DNA from: Pachypanchax playfairii
Lineage: Eukaryota; Chordata; Actinopteri; Cyprinodontiformes; Aplocheilidae
Direction: 5' to 3'
Length of the DNA: 64,000 nucleotides
Assembly (NCBI GenBank): GCA_006937955.1
Contig: SSNP01000068.1
Location: forward strand, 685,609 to 749,608
Of this stretch, positions 11,640 through 22,900 are shown one piece after another. The notes under the pieces are model-generated. The model saw only the letters and a program-made list of their open reading frames with translations. It ran no database searches and was not told where the DNA came from. A program made the position numbers and the translations under genes. The number at the start of each line of letters is the position of its first letter. Position 1 is the first letter of the stretch.

Positions 11640-13104
11640 GCAAATATTTATTTGACACCACTGATCACAACATCCCATCAGGATCCTCTGAACTGCTCTG
11701 GATTGGTTTAAACCAGTAAAACAATGAAACATGTGAAGGAAACAGAGTCCAGAAACTGGGACGCTATCCATTTTCCCACATAAGCTTCTTTTTAATGACA
11801 TTCCTGAGGAACCTTGAGATGTGCGTTCCTAGTTTTGCTGATGACATCCAACTTCATCTATCAAATAAGCCCTAAGAAACGAATCAGTTTTTGAAGCTAC
11901 ATCCATTGTAGGCGCATGACGTTACTACAGAAAAGAGATACATTTCTGTATATCGAAGTAAATTCATCTAAAAATACAGCAGAAATTTTAACGATAAATT
12001 ATGTAGAAAATAATGGCTTTTATGTTCAACACCAGGTGACAGTAATGAGCAAAATCACAAAATCACAACGCCGTCACTTCCACTAACCACCACAGGGTGG
12101 CAGAAACGAGTACAATTCCTCACTCCATCACACAGAGTGGCAGCGTTCAAGTGAACTAATGAGTAACGTTTAACAAGTCTGCTTCATGCTGAATATTATT
12201 CATTAGCTGTGTAGTAACTTGTACGCGTATATAATATTCATTGGTAGTAAACGAGCAGATCAGGAGCTCGGCCAGAAACTGGTTTATACTCACTCTAGTG
12301 GTGAAAAAAGGTACTACAAGTTCGCAGCACCCTAAAAAAAATAACTTTCTCAAGTAAAAATAAATCCCCTATTAAATGATGGCAAACAACATGTTGTTTA
12401 GCTCTCTAATTATGGCATTACTTAGTTTTAAAAGGCACTGAAAATTCTACATATTATGCCTTTAAATCAACATTTTAAGTGAAAAATATATTTGGACCAA
12501 ATGATCTACAAATTAGTGAAGAGTATTTGAAGAGTAACTATGAAAATTTAGATACAAAAAAGTGAACCTGAGCGGTGTCATGGATGTTTTAATACATGTA
12601 TGGCCAAAACAAACCAACATACTGTATGTGTCATTTGACCTTTCTGGGACTGGAAAACTCATTCTGTTTTACGGATGTATCGCCATGTTAATTCTATGTT
12701 CTTGTAAATTCACTGACACTTCTATACACCATTCAAATCAAATTTTACCTACTGCATTTCCCCAGCAGCAACTCAGGGACAGGAAGTATAGTTTGGTTTT
12801 AATCTATGGGGTATGGGGTATTGACATTGAAATTGAAAGCCATTTATTGTCATTGCACAGGTACAAGTTGCACAGGTACAGGTATAATGGGGTATTTTCA
12901 AATTATCCGTCACACTAATATCTGACATTGTACCAATCCATAAAACTGTTTTTGTAGATGATCCAGGCTTTTCTCCTTTTCTCCTCACCATCGATTATTA
13001 AAAATGTCAAATAAGGCCAATATGGTTTTGTTACTGGTTGGGATTTGAGATATTTTGTTTTGGTGTCAGTGCTTGATAGAGGCCTCTAGCTGAGTTTCTC
13101 TTCA
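11640..13104. other. Spacer with a retroposon tail
   Basis: No gene is seen. At about 12822-12885 the sequence GCCATTTATTGTCATTGCAC followed by short AGGTACA repeats resembles a retroposon 3' tail. The rest is AT-rich. Confidence 0.45.
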
Positions 13105-15243
13105 TCATTTTGGTACTCTACAAGGATTGATGGTTCCAAGTGTAGACAAATATTGTCTATACTGAACACATGTCATGCAGCCCCCAGTACAGCTGAGTAC
13201 ACCAGGTGAGAGTTTAATTCCAGTGTTGTCGATGGCGCAGGCATACTGCTTCTCTAGATACTCTTTGTCAAACTTGTTTCCAAGTGAGCTTTCACTCAAA
13301 CATGCATTGAAGTGGACTGTAGCTTTAAACCTGGACTGGAGGAGACCAAGGGACAAGGCCAAGGTCACCACAGAGAATGGGAAGAGTTCATATTCTTTTC
13401 CTGGGAGGATGAATGGAATGACTATTTGATTAAGTCCTAGCTGACCGTATTGCATGATGCTAGACTCAAAACCTTTCCACACACCATCATCTGGTCGAAG
13501 AGGACTAACAGTGATGTTCGGGATCATCTGATCTCCAGCCTTTTTCATAGAGTTCCAGTGGTCTGGTAGGTTCATGGGTCGATGCTTTTCATCAGGAATT
13601 TTACAGTTGTTCTCTTTGGTGCAGTAAAAAACTCTGTGCTGAGGCTTCAGTCTTCCTGTGGCGATTGCGTAGGCTAAACCACTGGTGACACAGTTCCAGG
13701 GAGCATAAAGAACCACGTCAGTGATGGAGGACAAAGGCAGCAAACAGCTGGCTGGAATCATAAAGTCTCCTATTGATCCATGAGCCATAAAGGTGATGTC
13801 CACTGTGTTGCCGTGGTTCTTCTTCTCTTCATCATCAATATGTTTTTTCAGGAACTGATACACGTCAACCAGTTGGTTGAAGGTTTGAGACTCTGAATTT
13901 TCTCTCAGCCACGTCAGGACGGTTGGATTTGAACACTTTTCCTCTGCGAGCTTTAATAATCTGGTCCTTTCATCTGAGATCCTGATGGTTTCAGAACATT
14001 GAGCACCTCTTAGATGTCTTGTCCTGGAGAAAATGAACAACTGGATGACAATCAGCTGGTTCTAAAGTAAGACCAATGTATTACTGTTTTCCCAATAGGA
14101 ACAACTGGTTTGGATGCCACCTGGACATCTTTCTTTGGTGATTTTTGGGTACACTGGTTTGTAAGATCGACCTGAGATGAAAGCAGAGTAGAAACAAGTT
14201 TAATTTTACCTGATGTTTGCTCTGAGACCTCCGAGAGGCACTAACCAGGCTGTCTGGTCAGGACAAGCACGGGCAAACCATCTGAACTCATTAATCCTGA
14301 AACACATCCATTATTAATTAATTGATTACAGATATGTATTTATTAATGAGTCAGGTCTGACTGCCATATCAACAGATCTTTAAATACTTACATAGTTATT
14401 CTTTGTCTCCACTTCATCCTGGTCAGGGTCCCGGGGAGCTGGTGCATCACTCCAGCAGTCACTGGGTGAGACGTGAGTTTCACTCTGTACAGATCAGTCA
14501 CACAAAGATCAATATACTGTCAGGTTTACAGGTTTTGAGTTTGTTTTTTTATTATTTTTATTTTACTGTTTTATTTTGAAGCATTTTTATACTTCCTTTT
14601 TGAGTTTTGGGCTTGTTTTTTCTTAAAGTTATTGTGTTTATTGTATTGATAGCTTTACGTCCTCCCGTTGCGCAGATGACTCTTTCTTGTGCTTTTTAGT
14701 TTATCTTTGTTCCTTAAGTCTTATTCTCTTTGAGCTTTTAATTTATTTTACTTGTGCTTCTATTTATTTCATTCTTCTCTTGTTTGCTAGTTTCTTCTTA
14801 CAAGATTCTTCCTGTAGTCTTTTATTTTGGAAACCTTTTTGGTTTACTGTTTCCCTTGCTTCCTCTTGACTGCTTTATTATTATTTTTGTTCAGTGACCT
14901 GAGATCCTGAGCTGCTCTGAATACGTGAAGTGTTGTTACATTGAGGTCAAATAACAATTTAAAATCTCATGTAATAAAACAAAAATGTTAAAATGTAAAG
15001 TGAAGATTTGAAAATCATTCAAAGTGATACTTGTTATTATCAGTGTGCAGTTTATAGTAACATCTACTCAATCTGAAGTTATTTTGGTTGCAGCTTTTAT
15101 CCAGAATACTGGCAAAATAAAACACATAAAAACTTTATATTTGATTCTTGAACGTACAAACTTTCCTGTAGCTTTTCCAGCTCCTTCGCAGCATCATGTA
15201 ACAACATCAGGCTGTTTGAAGGATGTGCGTTTGAGTCCGCCAT
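13105..15243 (-). CDS. Unrecognised protein, tandem paralogue B (3 exons, 363 aa)
   Basis: Exon 1 (15243-15158) starts ATGGCGGAC and ends before GTACGT. Exon 2 (14296-14210, 87 bp) encodes INEFRWFARACPDQTAW and flanking residues. Exon 3 (14023-13105) follows TTTTCTCCAG. Phases agree (2, 2). The product has 363 aa, with no signal peptide or membrane segment. It contains the same core as paralogue A (TFMAHGSIGDF, DVVLYAPWNC). The C-terminus is longer and Cys-rich near the end (SCTGGCMTC). The part before 13466 differs from A at many positions, whereas 13466-13988 is identical to A. The family is unknown to me. Position and duplication suggest a young, lineage-expanded gene, possibly immune-related, but that is inference from context only. 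Confidence 0.7.
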
Positions 15244-15447
15244 GGCTGGTTGATGATCAGAAGTAAACACAAATATCTGCTTCTCATTGAAAAAACCTGC
15301 AAAATTAAAATGTTTTAGTTCTTTAATTCACTCTGTTTCCACATGAATCAGCTTATTTTTACTGCTGGCTAAAAGTTTTACAACTAAACTAAATGTCTAA
15401 ATAGAAAAAGTTGATCAATGACACAATTGTGCAGTTTATCTTCTTAC

Positions 15448-15510
15448 CTTTCAGGTGAGTTACTGAGGAAACACTAAAACCTGAAGCTCAGAGTTCTTAT
15501 AAATCATATT
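15448..15510 (-). promoter_or_regulatory. TATA-like promoter and 5'UTR exon of gene B
   Basis: On the minus strand GATTTATAAGAAC (about 15506-15494) precedes a short exon ending CACCTGAAAG before GTAAGA (15447-15442). This is homologous to the gene A promoter. Confidence 0.55.
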
Positions 15511-16149
15511 ACATCATCTTGTAAACACCCAATTGGCTTCAGACAAAACACAGTTCAGGCTTTCAGAATAAAAGTCTGTTGTTTCCAGTAAATGCTGTTC
15601 ATAAAGACCTGAGTTGAATGTTTTGAAGCAGGTGAATCTGTTGAGACTCAACAGTTTGGTTTCAGATACACCAACAGCTTCATCAAGCCTTTTATATCAT
15701 TCTGAGTAAATAATAACTTATATAAATACATTCATATTTACATATTTTTGTGATGTTTTCGCATTCAGTAAGAATTTAAACGAAGCTCCGATCCAGAAAA
15801 CAAACAGGATGTTGTTTAATACTGTTTGTCTGTATTTCACACTTCAAAATGAGTTTGTATCAACGTATCTGTGTCCATGTTTTCACTGTTCTATAACACA
15901 AAACTTAAATATATAAGTAAATAAACACTTAACTAATACGTTTTCTCTCTCTGTTAAACAGATCTCAAATCTCTCAGAGACACAGAAACATAATCTCAGT
16001 CCACCACAGACTGGAATAGATGGTTTCAGAATTCAGAATCATGCTGAATATTAAATATCTCAACACAATAGAAAAAAATATCTATATACAGTATATGATA
16101 TGATGAATCTGAATGTAAAAAGATCAATATAGAGATGATGCTGTTTATG

Positions 16150-16225
16150 TTCTTACCTTACAGGTGAGTCTTTTAAAAGAACATCATCACATAAAGCTCT
16201 GAGTTTACATGTCCTATGTCCTTTT
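16150..16225 (-). pseudogene. Orphan third copy of the A/B 5'UTR exon
   Basis: The plus-strand text CTTACCTTACAGGTGAGTC matches the 5'UTR exon and donor of genes A and B. It is followed by sequence resembling their upstream flank (AAGCTCTGAGTTTACATG). No coding exons follow in the expected direction before gene B, so this is probably a remnant of a third tandem copy. Confidence 0.45.
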
Positions 16226-17019
16226 CTATTGACAGAAGAGAAACTGAAAGTAGAAGGGAATCCCCAAAAGTCCCAAATTTATGATTCAAAATAGACTTCC
16301 TCTCAAAACAAAACTCTTTCCTCCTGCTTGTAGGGCCACAACATAAAATGGAGACTGAACACAATGTTGAGCGTTTAAATTTTTTATTATTAAAACAGCA
16401 AACGAGCTCATCCAAGCAGCGAATAGACCCAGTGGTGATCAACAGGTTTTTAGTTTACTGCCACAGGCGCAGCTAGTTAACACAAGGAGATGTAACACCT
16501 CTGCTTCTCTAGTGAGGAGACAGAGGCCTCTAACAATAACAGATTCGTTTTCATAAAGAAATATGTTTAAAGTGCCACTCACCCCCAAATCAACTTTTTT
16601 CTTTGGGGGGGGGATAAACTCTAAATGAGGGACTAATAGTCCTGTTTTTATTTCTGAGTATTGTTTTTGGTATTTTAGCACGTCTTAATAAAACTATTCA
16701 TTTTCTACCAAAACGGTTAGTGAAGCGCCCTCTTCAGGTTAAAACGTCACACTGCACTTTAATTGTTTACTCATTTATTGAGAAGTGATGTCAGTGTTCT
16801 GCTGCTGTGGAGTAGCAAAAAGAGTTCAGTCTCAGCCACACGAGTTGGAGTTTGAACAGGAAGTGTTTACGGCGTTTATCAGAGTTCATTTTAGTGCAAT
16901 TGTTAGTGATTTTGTGAAAAAAAAAAAAGTTTTTTGCACATTGAAGGATTTTCTCTTCATGCTGGAAGACTTTGATTTATACCTTGGGCACCTTTCTGTA
17001 ACACACATTTACTGTTGTG
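16226..17019. other. Spacer, no supported gene
   Basis: Short open frames on both strands show no recognised motif. Confidence 0.45.
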
Positions 17020-17590
17020 AACAATGAGTTACAGCAGCTGCAGGATCACCACGGAACGGAGGTGGTCGAGGAGGAGCCTCTCCATGGTCTTCATCAGGTG
17101 GGAGGTCAGGGCAACAGGTCTGTAGTGGGCCGGTTCCTTGGCTTACGCTGTTTTAGGAACCGGAACCACACAGGAGGTCTTCCACAGGACGGGGACCTTC
17201 TCCATGCTGAGGCTTAGGTTGTAGAGGTGGCAGAGGACTTCACAGAGCTGGTCCACACAGGTCCTCAACAGCCTGGGACTGATGCCATCTGGTCCTGCAG
17301 ATTTCCTCTGCTTCAGTCCGACGTGAGGGAGAAGGGGGAGTGAGGGGGGACTGGTGTGGGCTGCAGAGGGAGGGGAGTGTGTCCATAGGGCTGCGGCAGT
17401 CAGGTGAAGTTGGCCTGGGGAGGGGGGAGGTGTCAACTGGGCTGGAGACGTGTGAGGAGGGGGGAACAGGCAGGGGGGCAGAGGGGGTGGAGGGAGAATG
17501 AAACCTGTTGAAATACAGGTTTAACTTGTCCGCCCAGCGCTGGTCATCGTCAGCTGTCCCTCTGACACTCTGCCCAAATCCAGACATAGT
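17020..17590 (-). mobile_element. CR1/Rex1-type LINE reverse transcriptase fragment
   Basis: Minus-strand frames encode RWADKLNLYFNRF, then a Pro/Ser-rich linker, then KSAGPDGISPRLL, VPVLWKTSCVVPVPKT and HYRPVALTSHLMKTMERLL. This is the start of a LINE reverse transcriptase. At least one frameshift and a Pro-rich linker break the frame. It lies inside or against a Tc1 transposase remnant, and both run on the minus strand. Confidence 0.8.
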
Positions 17591-18300
17591 CTTTAGTCCT
17601 CTCATGAAGCGCTGTAAAACTTCCTGTAAAACTTCCTGGTGGAAGTCTTTTTGACCTTGTACCTCAGAAAACACAATAGACCAACACCAGCAGATGTCAT
17701 GGCACCAAAACATCACAGACTGTGGAAACTTTATGCCGGACCTCAACTTGGATTATTTACCTCACCTATCTTCTACTCTGGGACATTGATTTCCAAAGGA
17801 AATGCAAAATTTAGTTTAATCAGAGAACATAACTTTGGACCACTCAGCAGCCGTCCTGTCCTTTTTGTCTTTAGCCCAAGCAAGACGCTTCTGACGCTGT
17901 CTCTTGTTTAAGAGTGGCTTAGAATACGACAGCTGAAGCTCATGTGTTGCAGATGTCTTTATGTGGTGGTTCTTAAAGCACTGACTCCAGCTGCTGTTCA
18001 CTCCATGTGAATCTCCCCCACATTTTTGAACGGGTTTTATGTTACAGGTTATCCCTGTTGCTTGATTGTTCTTCACCTCTCTATTAATGTGATTGGACAC
18101 AGAGCTCTGAACAGCCAGCTGTTTAGTTATGACCTTTCGTGTCTTGCTTACTTGTCCAAGGTGTCAATGGTTGTCTTTTGGACAACAATCAAGTCAGCAG
18201 TCTTCCCCATGATGTGCAGCCTACTGAACTGAACTGAGAGACCATTTAGAGACTTTGGCAGGTGTTTGAGTTCGTTAGCTGATAGTATGGTACCAGGTGT
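17591..18300 (-). mobile_element. Tc1-type transposon remnant
   Basis: Minus-strand frames read SNHINREVK, CGGDSHGVNSSWSQC, LLNKRQRQKRLAWAKDKKDR, AAEWSKVMFSD and, after a break, IKFPQSVMFW. This order matches a Tc1-family transposase from its helix-turn-helix to mid catalytic domain. The C-terminal third is missing where the LINE begins. Multiple frameshifts show it is dead. Confidence 0.8.
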
Positions 18301-19335
18301 CTTCAATATTCAAGATTTTCACAATATTTTATTTTTCTGAGACACTGAATTTGGGACTTTTGTTAGTTGTCAAATGCTGCTATTGTCATACCTGAACACA
18401 ACACAAAGCACAATACTAACACATGATTGGTCCAAACCAATGGAATCGAGTCAGGAGGTTTGGTTGGAGCGGTACAAGATAGATTTTCATGGGTGCAGTA
18501 TAAGGTTAACCAACACCCAAAATCTGAGGAAATTTTCTACAGATGAATTAGTATTAAACCAACCATTATGCAAGGAATTAATCTATTTAGTAAAACTAAA
18601 AACAAATGAGCTGATATACAGACAAACATGGTCTGGTAAAACTGAAGCTCACCATAAAATTATTTAATCTGCACCAGATGAGTTGAAACTAAAGCTTAAG
18701 ACAATGAGGTTGTTTGACTGACCTCTAATAACCTCCAAAGATTAAACATGTTTGTGCAAAAACGCTAAAAGAAGTCAAACTTTTTTCCAATACACCATTT
18801 TTATTGATTTTTTGTCTTAACACTTCACTCAACAGACACTGATTTAATAATCTAGTAAATTTGATTGATTTAATGGTTTAATAAATCCTCTAAGTGGTGA
18901 AAATCTGTCTGAGTGGAATCATTAATTATAAATTGTACAAACCTTTAAACTGATTGTATGATTGAATAAGAATGATTACACAAATCTAATCCATAATTCC
19001 ATCACTTAAAAAGTTTAAGATTAAAACTCAGACTGATTTAAAACACATGATTAATTCAGACCAATCTGATGAAGCTTTAGAATTTATCTGAAAAAATAAA
19101 CTTGTCCTCTTTCTTCTTCTTTTTCTTATCAAAATGCTCATTCCAGCTGTGTGAGATGAGAAAGCTTCATCCCTGCAGCTGAAAAGGAGCTCATCCTCTC
19201 ACATGTCTGGTCTCAGAATCAGGACTTGGGGTCAGGGGTCATGTGAAGGTCAGCAGCCTGCAGGTCAGATTCATGGAAACCAGCTGAGAATCAGATGAAA
19301 CTTTAACATGTATCTGTTTCATAGAAGCTTCTGTC
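18301..19335 (-). other. Spacer and probable 3'UTR of gene ZP1
   Basis: The stretch 19140-19175 (ATTCCAGCTGTGTGAG) is similar to 47130-47147 downstream of paralogue ZP2, so a shared 3'UTR exon is likely there. No coding sequence is seen. Confidence 0.4.
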
Positions 19336-19646
19336 CAGGGCCGGTTCTGGGCATAGGCAGACTAGGCAATTGTCTAGGGCGCCCTCTGCTGGAGGGGGTG
19401 CCAAATTCTCTCGTTTTTTATTTTATTTTTTTAAACAAACTATTGGAAACACCACTTATCTCATGTAAAGAGCAAAATAAGTAATAATTAGATATCTATC
19501 TATCATCTCTACTGTTCATTTTAGTATAAATAAATATTTTTTGCAACATAATGCAGTTATTGAGTTATGTTGTTTCTGTTCTGGGCAGTAGGGGGCGCCA
19601 AAATCATTTTTCACCTAGGGCACCATGCAGCTCAGGACCGGTCCTG
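19336..19646. mobile_element. hAT MITE, copy 1
   Basis: It begins CAGGGCCGGTTCTGGGC and ends AGGACCGGTCCTG. Perfect 8-bp target duplications, CTTCTGTC, flank it (19328-19335 and 19647-19654). The interior includes GGCGCCCTCTGCTGGAGG and GTAGGGGGCGCCAAAAT near opposite ends. Two relatives lie at 43055-43339 and 44732-45060. Confidence 0.85.
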
Positions 19647-19950
19647 CTTCTGTCTCATCTCTTAACTGACTTTTCATCATTTTAACTTAAACTTCTTCAT
19701 ATCAGATAGACAGTTTTTAGGGGTTGACTTTGCCCTGATGCCTGACTGTCAGGCTTCAAAACATTCCTGCCCATGATATTATAAATGAGAAATATTGAAA
19801 GGTTTATCAGGTTTTACAAGAATATATTTCTTTCAATAAATGACAATATTATTCAAGTAATTAAAAATAAAAACAATCCACCTTTAAGCTACTTCAGTAA
19901 GCTCTCAGACAGTCCTGCAGATCCTTGTGCATTATAAGTTAAATTCTTAC

Positions 19951-22900
19951 CTATTGAATCCAGCCCATGCTGATGAGGGCTGGAACTTCATTTCCATATT
20001 TGGACCCAATAAATCTGCGTCTTCTTTTAGTTCCACCAGAACAACTCTGAAAGTTAAACAGAGAAATAATGTTCAGATTTAACAACAATGTTGCAAAACA
20101 TGTTTTTATGTTGTTGATGTTTCCTTGTTTAATGAGTTTTTGTAAAAAATCTGTGTCACTGCTACTTAGTGGTGTGGAAATTCAAAAGTTTGGGAACCCT
20201 GCATTTAAAGTACCAAAACAGATACTTTAAATAGTTTAAGACTCCAATTCCAATTGATCTTAATGATCCCCTTGGACAAACAAGTTCTCTGTATTTAACC
20301 CACGAGGCAGTTCTTGGGTTTCAGTTTCCTGCACAACAAAACTTCATGCCTCTTTATTTGTTTTCAAACGTATTTATTGATTTTGCTTTAGAAATTACAA
20401 TAATTTGATTAATGACGTGATCATTTTAAATCACTAATCAAGGTTTGATATAAAACTCCAGATAATCAGAAGAACATACCTGGATGCAGTTGTTTCCCTG
20501 AGTGAGACACAGTCTGAGTTGGCAGTGCAGGTAAACCTCACCAGACCTCCCACTAAACTCAAACATGGTAAAGGAGAAGGAGTTGGAGGTTCCTTGTCCA
20601 TTTCCCATCACCTGTACTGTCTGGTCAGCAGGGTTGGGACAGCTGACAAAAACAAACAGAAAAGAAAGAAACCAGTTTTTACAGGAGAATTGATCAAAAT
20701 CAGAAAACATGTTCATGATAAAAATCTGGAAGGAGTCTTGAGACTGAAGACTTCAAAAAATCTTAGAACGTTTTTTTCTTATTTATTTCCAGATTCTTTC
20801 TCACAGTTGAAGTGATGAACATTACAAACCTCTCAGCTTTTCAAATGGAACAACGTGGACCATCACTGTGTGTACATTGTTATCAGTGCTAATGCTACTG
20901 ACTTTCTGAATTATAACTAGAACATTGTCGAGTTGTGAGAAGCATCACTCATATGTCTAACTTCTGAAGTAACATGAACACAACATTGTTTACATTCTGT
21001 TTCTGAGGTAATGTCTTGTATTTGATGTTTTATTAATGATATTAGTACTTGTTAGTATTCGCTAATACTAGAACCATCTGTCACACTTCTTATGACTGAC
21101 TCTCACCCGTTCTGGATCAGGTCGTATCTTGGATTACTGTCAGGTGTTTCCTGGCTGGTTGCCCAGCATGAGTCAGTTACCACGGTGATCACATCTGCAT
21201 CAAGCCCATCAGTCTTCAGCTCCACCCAGACCCTCTGGTTGAGTACTACATCGGTGGTTGAGTCAATAGCGTTTGTGAGGCCACTATCGGTGTAGGACTT
21301 CATGGTCACAGTGTAGTTCCACTCTTCAGATTTCACTTGTACAACCACAGAACTACAGAACAAATAAATATACACACTTCAGCTTTTTAAAAGATGTCAG
21401 TTGGACTTCTTTGTACTTTTCTTGTTAAATGAAGCCCTGTTTCCATTTTTTGAACTTATTGGAATGACCATTTCATGGAAAACTGAGAACATTCACCAGA
21501 ACATTCAGCTCGACTCACAAACCAGCTGAGAGAGACTTTAACAATCACAAACCTGTCCTTGATTTTGAAGGCCACAAGTTTCATTTCAGGTTGAGTGTGA
21601 TAACAGGAGAAGTCAATGTACACTTGGTCATGGCGAGTTATGATATCAGTGCTGTTTTCATTCATGATGGCGTTCTTGTAGATGATCTGACTTCCATTGG
21701 TCTGCAGGATCAAACATTAAGATGATTGAAATCTTGAAACTATTTTACTAACAAGAGATCTGAAACTAAAGAAGAGCAGTAGAAGCTCAGCAGAGTGCTG
21801 CAGGAGATTCTCCTGCTTGTTGTTGGAGGTAAGAACTCACCATGACCTCCATCCCACAGGTGTTGTTGGTGTCAAAGCTGAAAGTCACCATGTGGTTCTC
21901 ATCCCTCACCCCCCTGCAGCTCTGGTCCTTCAGATGCAAAACTGAGTAGTTCAGATTCTTTTCCTCCAGCAGACAACCAACAAGAGTGAGTGAAGCTGAG
22001 TTCTGCTTGCAGACAGTTGGATCACCTGAAAGTCAAAAATATAAACTAAAAGACTTGAATCTTTCCTTCCAGTCACTCAGTCATGTTGTGTATTTATCAC
22101 ACATGTAGTACCCAGAGTGTTGGAGTCTTTGTACTTGGATGCAAACACAGCTCTACAGAGACAGCCAGTGGCTCCACTGATCTTCTCACCACAGAACTCA
22201 TGATCACTGCAGGTTTTATCCTGACAAAAAGCTTTAGGTGAAGCTACAGAAGAAACACAGATATTTTAACCTGAAATCAAATGAGAACTATAAAACAATC
22301 TGCTGAAGTCGTCCAGGTCTTACAGCATGTGGTCTGCGACCACCAGTTCCCCAGTGTGATGGAACTGTTCAGACTGCAGGCTCTGACATAGGCCCACAGG
22401 AACTGACACATGAGACCGTCCACTGCAGGATATTTGCACAAAGTTTCCTTGCAGGCGTTTATGTAGGGTGTTGGATCGATGGCATTGTTACAGGAGGAGA
22501 AGGGTGCAGCTTTCAGGAGGTTACACCTGTTGCATAGAGATAGTAAAAAATAACCCAAAAAAGATCCATCTTTGCTCAAATTATATAAATTAATGAAAAC
22601 TTTACAACAAAGTATAACAGAGAGACATCTCCTTCTGTCTGCATGAATCTGCTCACCTTTCAGTCACTGTGGTGCAGTTGACTTTGCTGTCAACAGGGTC
22701 TGAGTACCGAATCTCACAGCTAGGGGGCGACAAACAACTTTAGTTTAAGTAGCAGCAGAGTTGTATGAGGTGCCAATTGTAAAATTACACAGTCAAATGG
22801 ACCAGCTCCATAACGGCAATGTTTTTGGTTATTTAGCCTGTCACAGGAGAAAAAAATGGGGTTCATTTTTCAAACACATATTTTCAACTTGTTATACTAA

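Noticed and set aside
17240..17746. Novel proline-rich gene
   Set aside because: Its parts match Tc1 transposase and a LINE; it is a nested-insertion chimera.
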